Assembly (NCBI GenBank): GCA_015231825.1 | Contig: JADGAV010000008.1 | Location: forward strand, 1-64,000 | Reading direction: 5' to 3' | DNA: 64,000 nt | From: SAR324 cluster bacterium | Lineage (GTDB): Bacteria; SAR324; NAC60-12 | Part shown: piece by piece, positions 16,542 through 25,684 of the stretch | Layout: each line of letters opens with the position of its first letter | How positions within the stretch are numbered: position 1 is the first letter of the stretch | The notes under the pieces: generated by a model | Seen by the model: only the letters and a program-made list of their open reading frames with translations | Databases searched by the model: none | Told to the model about the DNA's origin: nothing | Position numbers and translations under genes: made by a program

Positions 16542-17297
16542 ATGAATCAAACAAAGCAGTTGATCAAGGCACTGAAACAAATTCTGAAAGCAAAAGGAAT
16601 CACCTATCGGGACTTGGGCATGCAGTTGCAGCTGAGCGAGGCCAGTATCAAGCGTCTGTTTTCTCAGCAAAGTTTTTCCTTGAAACGTTTGGATGAAATC
16701 TGTTCGCTGCTTGAAATCAGTTTTTATGAACTGGCAAAAATGATGAAGATTGACGAACAGTCCCCACTCCTCGATTTTTTGAGCATCGAACAGGAAAGTC
16801 ATTTAGCTGAAAACCCGGGACTTCTATTGTATTTCTATTTGTTGATCAATGGATGGACCTTTGAAGAAATTATCAGAAGTTATGAATTTTCTGAAATTGA
16901 AGCGACCGGGAAAATGCTGGAACTCGACCGTTTGGAATTGATTGAACTCTTTGCTGAAAACAGATTCAAATTGCTGGTTTCAAAAAATTTCTCTTGGAGA
17001 AAAGGGGGACCCGTATGGGAAAGGTACAAGGTTCAGGTTCAGCAGGAGTTTTTTAATTCAGGCTTCACCGGCAGCAACGAACGGTTGGATCTTTACACAG
17101 GAGAATTGTCTGAAGCTTCGCGAGAAACGTTCAATCGCAAATTGGACCGACTGCTGCGAGAATTCAATGAACTGGCAGAGATTGATTCAGCATTAAACAA
17201 GCGGGAGAGGCACGCTTACGGGTTCATCATCGGATTCCGTCCCTGGGTCTTTTCCATTCTGTCAGCAATCCAGCGTCAGCAGGAGGAAATGAACTAG
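16542..17297 (+). CDS. XRE-family helix-turn-helix transcriptional regulator
   Basis: A 251-residue protein with an N-terminal Cro/CI-type HTH at about residues 5-65 (LKAKGITYRDLGMQLQLSEA, then SIKRLFS and LDEICSLLEISFYELAKM). The C-terminal domain of about 180 residues has no motif I can name (YEFSEIEATGKMLELDRLEL). I start it at ATG 16542, which follows GAGG at a good distance; a TTG at 16485 in frame has no support. Long XRE regulators of this type are usually single genes with unknown effectors. It overlaps the end of the convergent selenoprotein gene by 4 bases. Confidence 0.85.
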   Translation: MNQTKQLIKALKQILKAKGITYRDLGMQLQLSEASIKRLFSQQSFSLKRLDEICSLLEISFYELAKMMKIDEQSPLLDFLSIEQESHLAENPGLLLYFYLLINGWTFEEIIRSYEFSEIEATGKMLELDRLELIELFAENRFKLLVSKNFSWRKGGPVWERYKVQVQQEFFNSGFTGSNERLDLYTGELSEASRETFNRKLDRLLREFNELAEIDSALNKRERHAYGFIIGFRPWVFSILSAIQRQQEEMN

Positions 17298-18151
17298 TTT
17301 TCCGCAAGCATACGATCCTCTTCAGTTTGATAACGCGGGGTTGTATCTCTCGGGGATCTCTGATCCCCTTCTATCTGTTCCATTTGATTTTTCTTTTCCC
17401 AGCCTTCCGGCCATTGGAGGGGAAGGGTAATGATGCTGCCGGCTTCAGTGATGCCTTCCTGCACCGACAGGCTTGATCGAACGAGTTCAATTTGATTTTC
17501 TCGATCAAAGGGCTTCCCGGCACTGGTCCCCAGCGGATAATCAATGAATGATGCTCTTGGAGGCTTGCCGGCTCTCAGAATGTCCAGTGCTGCTCCCATT
17601 ATAAACGTTGGAATACCCATTTCTTCAATAGTCCGAGCAATCAGACACACGGTCTGATGACAGACTTGTCAAAGAGGAACCAGGAGCAGTAAATCTATTT
17701 TTTGCTCAAGAATTTCTTTGACCAATTCAGGAATCAGTTCACTACGGACGCGCCGCTGGGAATAAATTCCTCCCATGCATGAAAGAAAATTTTCAGACAA
17801 TTCTCCAATAAAGCCTTCCTTTTCCAATTGATTGAGTGCCTGAATCGGGAAAATCGTGTTTGGATCTTTTCTGGGCTCTACCAGGTGATTTTCGGTAACA
17901 TGCGAAAAACGAATGTCCGCTACAGGGGTATTTCTGGGAATTTTCCGAAAAGAGGTGTCATCTTTGTAAAAGTAGGCGACCTGTCCCTTGACATAAGTCC
18001 CTGCAGTTGAAATCATTCCCAGGCGGCTTTTTGATAGAGGCTTGCTCAAGGATGTCCAGGGAGCTGGCGTATCAGCATAAAACCATTGATACGGCCGATA
18101 TCCGAGATGCTCATAAAAGTCTCGTGTTTGTTGGATGTAGTTAATTGGCAT
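17294..18151 (-). CDS. Selenoprotein of the GrdB/PrdB-like reductase family, with in-frame UGA as selenocysteine
   Basis: Read through an in-frame TGA at 17671-17669, this gene encodes 285 residues with selenocysteine at 161 in the motif LLLLVPL-U-QVCHQTV. The UxxC pair and the flanking sequence match the glycine/sarcosine/betaine/D-proline reductase selenoprotein B family, including the many proteobacterial relatives whose U position is often Cys. Family features run on both sides of the TGA: an opening MPINYIQQTRDFYEHLGYRP before it, and ARTIEEMGIPTFIMGAALDI and SFIDYPLGTSAGKPFD after it. A SECIS-like hairpin lies just behind the UGA. The ATG at 18151 has GAGG upstream. The function is probably a thiol/selenol redox step; family members outside clostridia are not well characterised. 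Routine gene calling would give two truncated genes. Confidence 0.85.
17631..17671 (-). promoter_or_regulatory. SECIS-like RNA hairpin directing UGA to selenocysteine
   Basis: On the minus strand, starting 11 bases after the UGA, AUCAGAC pairs perfectly with GUCUGAU around a five-base loop CGUGU (17658 to 17640). Below an internal loop, GUCUG (17665 to 17661) pairs with CGGAC (17635 to 17631). The distance, the small apical loop containing GU and the location inside the coding sequence fit bacterial SECIS elements bound by SelB, such as that of E. coli fdhF. Binding is not tested, and no sel genes lie in the window. Confidence 0.65.
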
Positions 18152-18451
18152 CGAAACCTCATTGATCTATTCCGGTGATTGGCATAACATTTTCGATAGC
18201 TTAGTCCGTTCGTTCCTGTAAAGTCAAGAAATTGAAATCTTCAACTGAGAAGAATTTTTTACATAAGGATCGGTTTGTCAAAAGGATCAACATTCCTTTT
18301 CATTTGCCGCCCCGCAACATTGTAGAACCTCAAAGAAAGTGAGGGAAAGCACTTATTTCCTCGATTCTCCCTCCAATGAACTCAAAGGAATACTGTTTTT
18401 TTCACCTATTTTCTGTTGATTTCAGATTCTCACATCAATATGCCGCATTTC
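18152..18451. other. Intergenic region, no gene seen
   Basis: Exactly 300 bases between the selenoprotein gene and the secreted hypothetical gene. Apart from a weak AT-rich inverted repeat near 18280-18300 (AAAAGGA with TCCTTTT) I see no convincing structure or reading frame. It should contain the promoter of the selenoprotein gene, but no consensus boxes stand out. Confidence 0.4.
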
Positions 18452-19192
18452 TTATTGTAAATACTGATAGTCAACATTCACCGCAAAACTCTTTCCTTGC
18501 TTGTCGTGAATGGCTGAAACCCCCTGATACCCGACAATTTTCTGAGTCCTGAGATCATAGATCATCACATTACTTCCATTTCCAACAACACCTGCAGCGA
18601 GCCCGAGCAGAAAGTTGTCAGGTTTGATTTCAAACTGAACAACCGATTGCTGGCTCACTGCATTGATTTCTCTTTTACTGATGCGAAGTTTGTAATAATC
18701 CAGCTGCTTGGGCACAACAAAGTTGATAATCAGGTCATGACCTGCAATCAGCATATTCCAATGTTGAAGAATGAAATAATGAATACCCGCATCCAAAACC
18801 ACTGGACTGGGGATCTCCAAAATTTCTTCTTTGATGCTTTCTTTCCCCTTCAAGCGGTAGAACACTCTATACTTCGACTTCGAGACCTGTACTCCTTTCA
18901 AATATCCATCCCGCAGATCTTCAAATCGGAAACTGGGCTGCACAAATTCGCTATCAAATGCCAGGTCCTTTTGAGCGACCACCTTTCCGGAAGGGATTCG
19001 GTAGATAACGGTGGCATTTTGTAATCTTCCTTTATTCCATCCCTCCCGGTATTCTTCCGTGTAACGCAATTCTCCTGTAATCGCATCAAGTGCATTCGCT
19101 TTATAGTCATTGTTCTGTGGAGACTTCCCGTAAGCGTTGAATGAAAGCATCACAAAAATTAAAAAACCGGATAAAATAATGTTTACTTTCAT
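18452..19192 (-). CDS. Secreted hypothetical protein
   Basis: A 246-residue protein with a Sec signal peptide (MKVNIILSGFLIFVMLSFNAYG, cleavage near 22). The mature part is mainly beta-rich, with a segment on converting a sugar-like or lipid-like term (EYREGWNKGRLQNATVIYRI) and a hydrophobic middle (IHYFILQHWNMLIAGHDLII). I do not recognise a named family. The sequence from EILEIPSPVVLDAGIHYF onward resembles periplasmic proteins of unknown function that take up a whole lipocalin-like fold, but this is only an impression. It stands alone, downstream of the two-component block, with weak start signals. Confidence 0.7.
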   Translation of the reverse strand: MKVNIILSGFLIFVMLSFNAYGKSPQNNDYKANALDAITGELRYTEEYREGWNKGRLQNATVIYRIPSGKVVAQKDLAFDSEFVQPSFRFEDLRDGYLKGVQVSKSKYRVFYRLKGKESIKEEILEIPSPVVLDAGIHYFILQHWNMLIAGHDLIINFVVPKQLDYYKLRISKREINAVSQQSVVQFEIKPDNFLLGLAAGVVGNGSNVMIYDLRTQKIVGYQGVSAIHDKQGKSFAVNVDYQYLQ

Positions 19193-19331
19193 AATTGTTG
19201 GAGTTTCGCTTTCAGTTTGATTTTGCCACTTTATTTAAGACAAGTATGCATAATGCTGACTTTGCGAATTCTTTTCGGATTTAGTTTTAATAGTCCAGAT
19301 GCACCTATGAATTTATCCTTAAAAAAACTAA

Positions 19332-21431
19332 TCACTGCCGGGGTCTGAGGAATTTGTTTAAGATCGGAAGGAGTTTTTCCATCACCAAGGGTTTGATAAG
19401 ATAGTCTCTAATCCCCGCCTCGTAGGCGAATTTTTGCTCTTCGGCAAAAGCGTCAGCGGATAATGCGATAATGGGCGTATTCTTGAGTTCAGAGATCTCA
19501 AGAATCTCCTTTGAAGCATGCAAACCATCCATTTTCGGCATGTGGATGTCCATAAAAATCAATTCGGGCTTGATTGTTTTTGCCATTTCAACCGCCTCGA
19601 TGCCATCATTAGCAAGATAAACTGGCAGTTCGAGTTCTTCAAAAACTGCTTTGATCAATTCCTGATTCATCAGATTATCCTCAGCAATCAAGATTCGGCT
19701 ATCTTCTGCAAACCGATTTCCTGTGAAACTTTCCTGCTCATCATTGTCTGTGACAGGATCGGCCTCTTTCAGCGGAAGGATTACCGAAAATGTACTTCCC
19801 TGATTGACTTCACTTTCCACCGAAATTTTCCCTTTCAACAGTTCCACGATCTTCTTGGTAATGGCCAATCCCAATCCCGTCCCGCCAAAACGGCGCGTCA
19901 TTGTTTTGTCCGCCTGTTCAAATGCACTGAAAATAGCCGATTGACGCTCTTTCTCAATCCCTATTCCTTCATCGTTCACTTGAAAAAGGATACCGTCCGT
20001 TTCGCATCGTTGCACTAGAAGCATGACAGATTTTCCTTCCGGGGTGAACTTAATCGCATTCGCCAACAAATTCATGATAATCTGATTAATCTTCGTTCGA
20101 TCCAAAAACACTCTTTGAGGGATGTTTTCGTCAATTTTATATTCCAAATTGACTTGTTTCTCGGATGCCATCGATCGATAGATTTGAAATATGCCTCTTA
20201 TTTCAGAGGTTAAATCAAAATTTTCCTCATCGATAAACATTTTTCCTGATTCGATCTTTGACAAATCCAGGATATCGTTGATCAGTTCAGATAAGTGTTT
20301 TCCACTAATGCTGATACTTTCAAGGTACTGCGCGGAGTTATCCGGGAATTGAACATTTTGAGCACGCCGCAAAAGGAGTTGACTGAACCCAACAATGGCG
20401 TTGAGCGGTGTTCGAATTTCATGGCTCATGTTGGCGAGAAACTCCGATTTTGATCGATTTGCATGCTCCGCCAAATCTTTTGCCAATTTTAACTTGTCTC
20501 TATCCTGATTCCGTTCCGTCACATCGTTTTGGATTCCAACAAAATAACGCAATTCTCCTGTTTCGCTAAAAATAGGACTGATGGTGAGGTAGTTCCAGAA
20601 AGGAGTGTTATCTTTTCTATAATTGAGAATTTCTCCTTGAAACGTTCTTCTCTCCTGAATGGCATCTGAAATTTCTGAAATAACCTGAGGATTTGTGTCT
20701 TTCCCCTGCAAAAATCGACAATTCTGACCAATGGTTTCCTGGACTGAATATCCCGTCATCTGTTCAAAAGCGCGGTTTGCGTAAATCGTCGGATTGTCAT
20801 ATTGATTGGGGTCTGTGATGATGCATCCCTCAGCTACCGACTCTACAGCTTGAGTCAGCATGAGGGAAGTTTCTTCCGCTTTCTTGCTCACAGTGACATC
20901 ACGAATGGAAATCCGGCACTGAGGTTCTTGATTATTGTTGGTCCTGACAAGTATCCCATACAATTGGGCGTGAAAAAATTTTCCGTTTTTACGCTTCAAA
21001 CGGATGTCGGTTGTTTTTAACTTTCCTCCAGAAAAAATATTCTCCAGAAAGCTAAAAAAAACAGAAAAGTCTTCCTGAATCAAATGAACAATGAAGGGGC
21101 GTTTGACCAGGCTTTTCCGCTCTCGATTTAAAAGTTGACAAAGCGTTAAATTGGCTCCCAAGACAATTCCATTCTGATCAAGAATCAAATATCCCACCGG
21201 GGCAAGGTCAAACAAATCCTGATATTCATTTCTAAGAGACTCCAACTCTTCCTGCTTGAGACGCATCTCATCGTTTTGCATCTCCAGTTCAGCCTGATGA
21301 ACTCTTAGCTCATGGTACAATTTTTTAATCTCACTCGGAGAAAGATTTTCAATCTTTTCTGTTTCCGAAGAGAGAAGATCTTCTGCTTTCCGGCGTAATT
21401 GTGAATACTCGTTTTTAGGACTAACCGTCAT
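19332..21431 (-). CDS. LOV-domain hybrid histidine kinase (PAS-LOV-HisKA-HATPase-REC)
   Basis: A 699-residue cytosolic hybrid kinase. Order: helical N-terminus (1-70), a PAS domain (about 74-186), a LOV photosensor (about 190-308), HisKA with phospho-acceptor H337 (MSHEIRTPLN), HATPase_c (N box, GIGIEKE, GGTGLGLAI) and a C-terminal receiver with D628 (FMDIHMPKMDG). The LOV signature is complete: GQNCRFLQ with flavin-adduct Cys238, N270 (ILNYRKD), N280 (FWNYL) and Q301 (GIQND). LOV kinases bind FMN and respond to blue light. The gene begins 16 bases after the CheB-CheR-PAS gene, which with the Hpt gene before it suggests one light- or redox-tuned signalling unit. No output regulator is encoded next to it. 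Confidence 0.92.
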   Translation of the reverse strand: MTVSPKNEYSQLRRKAEDLLSSETEKIENLSPSEIKKLYHELRVHQAELEMQNDEMRLKQEELESLRNEYQDLFDLAPVGYLILDQNGIVLGANLTLCQLLNRERKSLVKRPFIVHLIQEDFSVFFSFLENIFSGGKLKTTDIRLKRKNGKFFHAQLYGILVRTNNNQEPQCRISIRDVTVSKKAEETSLMLTQAVESVAEGCIITDPNQYDNPTIYANRAFEQMTGYSVQETIGQNCRFLQGKDTNPQVISEISDAIQERRTFQGEILNYRKDNTPFWNYLTISPIFSETGELRYFVGIQNDVTERNQDRDKLKLAKDLAEHANRSKSEFLANMSHEIRTPLNAIVGFSQLLLRRAQNVQFPDNSAQYLESISISGKHLSELINDILDLSKIESGKMFIDEENFDLTSEIRGIFQIYRSMASEKQVNLEYKIDENIPQRVFLDRTKINQIIMNLLANAIKFTPEGKSVMLLVQRCETDGILFQVNDEGIGIEKERQSAIFSAFEQADKTMTRRFGGTGLGLAITKKIVELLKGKISVESEVNQGSTFSVILPLKEADPVTDNDEQESFTGNRFAEDSRILIAEDNLMNQELIKAVFEELELPVYLANDGIEAVEMAKTIKPELIFMDIHMPKMDGLHASKEILEISELKNTPIIALSADAFAEEQKFAYEAGIRDYLIKPLVMEKLLPILNKFLRPRQ

Positions 21432-21447
21432 GGTCTAATTCGCTTTC

Positions 21448-24360
21448 CTAGGAGTGTTGGACACTTTCAATTTCATTCGTGATTCCTACAATTCCCACCA
21501 ACTCTTGATCTTCGTTTAAAATGGGAGCATCTTTGACTTCAACAAGAAAAGATGTTTTGTCTTTCCTCTGAACCCGAAAGGTTCCGTGCCAGCTTTTTTT
21601 CTGATTTAATTGACTTAAAATTTCCTGGGCTTGATCCTCGGTAGCCTGAGGCACGGTGATCTGTAAAATATTTTTTCCAATGACTTCTTTTTCCGTCCAT
21701 TGGTACAGTTTTTCTGCAAATTGGTTCCAAAATAGTATTCCCCCGTCAAGATCCGTAGCAATAATAGCCTGGTCGACTGATTTTATTAAATTTGCTTGAA
21801 AACGGATCTTTTCTTCAGCAGATTTTCGAGTTGTGATGTCAATGAATGTCAAGACGATTCCCGAATAACTTCTGGGATCCGTAAAGTAGGGCAAAATGCG
21901 CAAGAGATACCAATCCCCGTTTTCAAGCAAAACTTCCTGGTCGAGCCCTTTCGTTGTCGAATGAACCTGCTGAACCAACTCCTTAAAATTGATTTTGGTC
22001 ATGTTGTGCGTAAGATGGTCATAAGGACGCCCAATATCATTCATTATTATTTTAAAAATTTTGCTCAATTGTGGAGTGAATTTACGAACTTTCAACGACT
22101 CATCAAGAAAAAGGGTTGCAAGATGGGAACTGGAAAGCAAATTATCAATGTCATTGTTCAATTCAGTCAATTCTGAAATCTTGCGTTGGAATTCAGCATT
22201 GACTGTATACAATTCTTCATTGACAGATTGCAGTTCTTCGTTGGTGCTTTGAAGTTCCTCATTGCTGGCTAAAAGTTCTTCGTTGGTTGCCTGCAACTCT
22301 TCGTTGGAAGTTTCCAACTCTTCGATTGTCGCCTGCAGATTTTCACGAGTGGACTGGAGTTCCTGTTCCAGATCCTGAATACGTTGCTCGGATTCCTTAT
22401 CAATATCATAGGACGTCCAATCCGGATCTTGTTTGTTTTCCACACTCTGCAGTTCTTCAATTAAAACGATGGCCATTGGTGCCTGAGACCTTTTCCCCAA
22501 TAGAGGTCCGATTTTGAGATTGACAGTCTTTTTTTCCTTCCCTAACACAAGACTGATGTTAGAATAATGCACATTTTCATTGATGTTGAAAACCCTTTGG
22601 ATCCCAGTTGCCAATGGAATTGAAATTTCTTTGATCACAAGTTTTGAAATATCATTATTGACTTTTCCAGAAGGAAACTTCAAATACGCATCCGCTTTGC
22701 CCAATACATGCAGCAGATCCAAATGCTCGCTGACAACAAATCCGCAAGAAAAGTAGTTTTGAGAAAGAGTTTTTAATATACGATCTAATAGAACCTCTTC
22801 TTCATACATGTGTAAGGAGTGTTCTCTGCGTTCCGAAGGCATGAACATCTTTTTACTCTTTGGAGCGAAAGAGGAAACGAGCCCCATGGTTGCCGCCGCC
22901 TGATGGCGTTTTCCCTTTGATCGAAAGATTTTTCCTTTATGATCTAAAGATTCAAAATAGTCGATCATATCCCCCGTCGATTCACTGCTTCCCAGCAGCA
23001 ATATTCCTTGCGACCTCAGTGAAAAATTAAACCATTCCATCACCTTTTTTTGGAGCACAGGCTGCAGATAGATCAGCAGGTTGCGGCAACTGACTAAATT
23101 GATATTTGTGAAAGGAGGATCCTTTATGATGTTGTGTTTGGCAAAAACCACCATTTCCCGGATGGATCTGGAAATGTAAAAATGACCATCACTTTGTTTA
23201 CTGAAATACTTCGACAGTTGGCTGGGAGAAACATCGGCAGCAATACTTTCCGGGTATGCTCCGATTCCTGCTTGCTGAATGGCATCGCCATCAACATCAG
23301 TTGCAAATATTTTGACATCAAAGTTTTTTCCCAGCTCTTCCATACATTCCTGGCAAATGATGGCTAGCGTGTAGGCTTCTTCCCCGGTCGAGCAACCCGC
23401 TACCCAAAGACGGATTTCCCGGCGTCCTTCCCTTTGAAACAATTCCGGCAGCCATTTTTCCTTCAACGCTTTAAAGACCTCCGGATCCCGAAAAAAGTTT
23501 GTGACACCAATCAGCAATTCTCGGTACAGGCTGCTCACCTCATGTCCGTAACTTTGCAGATATTTAACATAATCTTCCAATTCATGAATCTGATTCACAC
23601 TCATCCGCCGCTCAATGCGACGCACAACCGTGCTTGGTTTGTAGTAGGTAAAATCAACTTTATGCTTTTCACGCAATGCTGCAAAGATGCGGTTTAAATT
23701 GTCTTCATTCGTGAAAATGCTTTTTGCAAATTCTGTTTTTGACGCATAGGGGTGCTTGATGAAAGAGAGCAGCTGAGATGGAATAACTCCCGGAGGTAAA
23801 ATATAGTCGGTGATGCCCGTCGAAATAGCACTGCGCGGCATTCCATCAAATTTGGCAGAATTTTCATCCTGTACCATCACCATCCCGCCGTTTTCCTTGA
23901 TGGAACGGATACCGCGAGTTCCATCACTTCCTGTACCTGACAAGATAATCCCAATGGCTTTATCAGCCTGGTCTTCTGCTAAAGAACGAAAGAAAATATC
24001 AATGGGAAGGTTGATCCCTTTTGACGGATCTTGATCGCTCAACAGTAATTTCCCATGAAAAATGGTTAAATTCTTTTTGGGAGGAATTAAATAAACCGAA
24101 TCCTTTTCTACGAATGTGCCCTCTTCAGCACGATAAATCGGCATTTCTGTATGTTTAGCCAGCAACTCAACCATCATGCTTTTGTAATCAGGAGATAGGT
24201 GCTGAATCACAATGAACGCTAAATTATTTCGGGGAGGCATTTCTTTAAAAAAAATCTCCAATGCCTCTAATCCACCCGCTGAGGCTCCGATGCCGACATA
24301 ATGGGATGGAGTTTGTTTGTCATGAAGGACTTCATCTGCTTTATCCACTCGCTTTTCCAT
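21448..24360 (-). CDS. CheB-CheR-PAS fusion protein
   Basis: A 970-residue fusion. A CheB methylesterase domain at about 20-205 carries the catalytic triad S27 (IGASAGG), H54 (IQHLSP) and the Asp of GSDGTRG, and lacks the usual receiver domain. A CheR methyltransferase domain (about 225-480) has the SAM motif WVAGCSTGEEAYTLA. Next come a region of unknown fold, a long coiled coil (about 660-755) with NEELQ-type heptads, a PAS10-like domain and a final PAS domain (about 850-965). Such fusions are common in environmental bacteria and are thought to modify receptors or serve as stress/light sensors, often next to hybrid kinases. It is preceded by an Hpt gene and followed by the LOV kinase, all on the minus strand. 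Confidence 0.93.
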   Translation of the reverse strand: MEKRVDKADEVLHDKQTPSHYVGIGASAGGLEALEIFFKEMPPRNNLAFIVIQHLSPDYKSMMVELLAKHTEMPIYRAEEGTFVEKDSVYLIPPKKNLTIFHGKLLLSDQDPSKGINLPIDIFFRSLAEDQADKAIGIILSGTGSDGTRGIRSIKENGGMVMVQDENSAKFDGMPRSAISTGITDYILPPGVIPSQLLSFIKHPYASKTEFAKSIFTNEDNLNRIFAALREKHKVDFTYYKPSTVVRRIERRMSVNQIHELEDYVKYLQSYGHEVSSLYRELLIGVTNFFRDPEVFKALKEKWLPELFQREGRREIRLWVAGCSTGEEAYTLAIICQECMEELGKNFDVKIFATDVDGDAIQQAGIGAYPESIAADVSPSQLSKYFSKQSDGHFYISRSIREMVVFAKHNIIKDPPFTNINLVSCRNLLIYLQPVLQKKVMEWFNFSLRSQGILLLGSSESTGDMIDYFESLDHKGKIFRSKGKRHQAAATMGLVSSFAPKSKKMFMPSERREHSLHMYEEEVLLDRILKTLSQNYFSCGFVVSEHLDLLHVLGKADAYLKFPSGKVNNDISKLVIKEISIPLATGIQRVFNINENVHYSNISLVLGKEKKTVNLKIGPLLGKRSQAPMAIVLIEELQSVENKQDPDWTSYDIDKESEQRIQDLEQELQSTRENLQATIEELETSNEELQATNEELLASNEELQSTNEELQSVNEELYTVNAEFQRKISELTELNNDIDNLLSSSHLATLFLDESLKVRKFTPQLSKIFKIIMNDIGRPYDHLTHNMTKINFKELVQQVHSTTKGLDQEVLLENGDWYLLRILPYFTDPRSYSGIVLTFIDITTRKSAEEKIRFQANLIKSVDQAIIATDLDGGILFWNQFAEKLYQWTEKEVIGKNILQITVPQATEDQAQEILSQLNQKKSWHGTFRVQRKDKTSFLVEVKDAPILNEDQELVGIVGITNEIESVQHS

Positions 24361-24490
24361 AATGGGACTCTTTTTGAACGTGTTGAGGGTTTGTTCTCAA
24401 TTTCTCATATTTTTAAATAGTACTAATCTAGTGCTATTTTAAATAACACAGATCATTTTCAGGGGCAAATATTTTTTAGAGGCAGCTTTG

Positions 24491-24826
24491 TTATTTCTGG
24501 TACTGCCTCAAATGTTCGACAGTGAGAGCAAAAACAATTTCTGCTTCCTGGAGGAGATTACCCATTAGAGCAGAGTTCAAACCTCTTTTTGCTTCTTGCT
24601 GAATTTTTCCAAGAATATCGGAAAATTGCAGCGCCCCTATTGCCAATCCGCTCCCTTTTAAACTATGGGCAGTTTCTATCACTAGCTTTGGATCATTTTC
24701 CTTGAGGTGCTGCTTGATCTTTTCAATTTGAACCGGTGTCGATTCAGAAAACATTTGGATTAGACGCTCTCTCAGGGAAGCCGGCAACGTCGCCAGAAAT
24801 TCTTCATTCAGGACCGAATTTTCCAT
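24491..24826 (-). CDS. Hpt (histidine phosphotransfer) domain protein
   Basis: A 111-residue single-domain Hpt protein with the phospho-accepting histidine H54 in ETAHSLKGSGLAIGA, four-helix character throughout and no other domain. It would shuttle phosphate between the receiver domain of a hybrid kinase and a response regulator; the LOV kinase two genes downstream is the obvious partner, and the six-PAS kinase at 35732 another. AAGGA precedes the ATG at 24826. It opens the minus-strand series Hpt, CheB-CheR-PAS, LOV kinase, with a 130-base gap before the second gene. Confidence 0.9.
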   Translation of the reverse strand: MENSVLNEEFLATLPASLRERLIQMFSESTPVQIEKIKQHLKENDPKLVIETAHSLKGSGLAIGALQFSDILGKIQQEAKRGLNSALMGNLLQEAEIVFALTVEHLRQYQK

Positions 24827-25141
24827 TGATTCCTTTTTCCTTTCTAAGTTGCCTCAAGGTTACTGAGAATTAAATCTGCCCGGCACTTCTTAATCCATTA
24901 ATTTGCAGTAAAAATCCTGGAATTCGAGTCTAGCAAAAATGTTTTAAGATACAAGGTCGAATGTAAAATGAAATCCGGCATCAGATATTGTGGCAGGAAG
25001 GCAGAACGAGGCTGGAAGGAGATCGGCGGAAAGTCGATCAAGATTCAAAGTTGGTATCTGGTTTTCGGGTGAAAAAATATTTATCAAAAGAAGAAGCTTC
25101 ATATTTTTTTAAAATTCACTGTCAATGGATTGAAGTCCCTC
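24827..25141. other. Intergenic region, no gene seen
   Basis: About 315 bases between the Hpt gene and the 3' end of sigZ. Plus-strand readings here run antisense into sigZ and look accidental. Presumably it holds the promoter of the Hpt gene, but I find no strong -35/-10 pair or terminator hairpin. Confidence 0.35.
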
Positions 25142-25684
25142 TTAGCAGGCGCATTCCCTTTTTTTATGGAAATCCACCAATCGTTGTCTGTGATCCATTT
25201 CGAAGTGACAGCACTCCATCAGCATTTCTTTTAACAACTTTCTTCCCCGTTGCACCCGCGACTTGGCCCCCGATAAGGAAATATTCTGTTGAGATGCCAA
25301 CTCTTTTTGGGTGAGTCCTTCCATTTCAGATAAAGTGATCGCTTCTCGGTAGCGGGTGGGCAAGTTTTTGATAAAGGGATCCAAACATTCACCAATCTCC
25401 CGACGAGCTTCCTGGACAGGATCCAACTCTGGTGACGCCAAATTCTGAGGAAGTTCGATTTGCGGTTTATTCGACCGATAATAATCGATCAAGGTATTGC
25501 GGGCAATCTGGTAAATCCATCCCGGCAATTTCTGATCCGACTGCAGGGTATCGATTTTAGAGTTTATTTTAATCATTATGTCTTGCACAATATCGTCTGA
25601 AAGACTGGAGTCTCCCAACTGTCTATTGACAAAGCGAAAAAGTTTTGAGTGGTATTCCTGCCATATTTTCTCAATAGTCTGCAT
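25142..25684 (-). CDS. sigZ: SigZ-like ECF RNA polymerase sigma factor
   Basis: A 180-residue ECF sigma-70 factor. Region 2 is at about 8-75 (WQEYHSKLFRFVNRQLGD, DIVQDIMIKI, LPGWIYQIARNTLIDYYR) and region 4 at about 110-155 (LPTRYREAITLSEMEGL, then SLSGAKSRVQRGRKLL). The tail MECCHFEMDHRQRLVDFH is the cysteine-containing extension that I associate with SigZ. No anti-sigma gene is adjacent. The arsenite methyltransferase gene lies divergently, 393 bases away; I recall sigZ and arsM being neighbours in other genomes, so this factor may respond to arsenic or thiol stress, though that is inference. The ATG at 25684 has no textbook ribosome site. Confidence 0.85.
   Translation of the reverse strand: MQTIEKIWQEYHSKLFRFVNRQLGDSSLSDDIVQDIMIKINSKIDTLQSDQKLPGWIYQIARNTLIDYYRSNKPQIELPQNLASPELDPVQEARREIGECLDPFIKNLPTRYREAITLSEMEGLTQKELASQQNISLSGAKSRVQRGRKLLKEMLMECCHFEMDHRQRLVDFHKKRECAC

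Noticed and set aside
17294-17650. Separate 118-codon gene starting at GTG 17650
   Set aside because: It is the part of the selenoprotein after the UGA; the upstream frame continues the same family without a break.
22150-22400. DNA tandem repeat or CRISPR-like array
   Set aside because: The near-repeats are explained by the heptad coiled coil in the CheB-CheR-PAS protein; no spacers of constant length.
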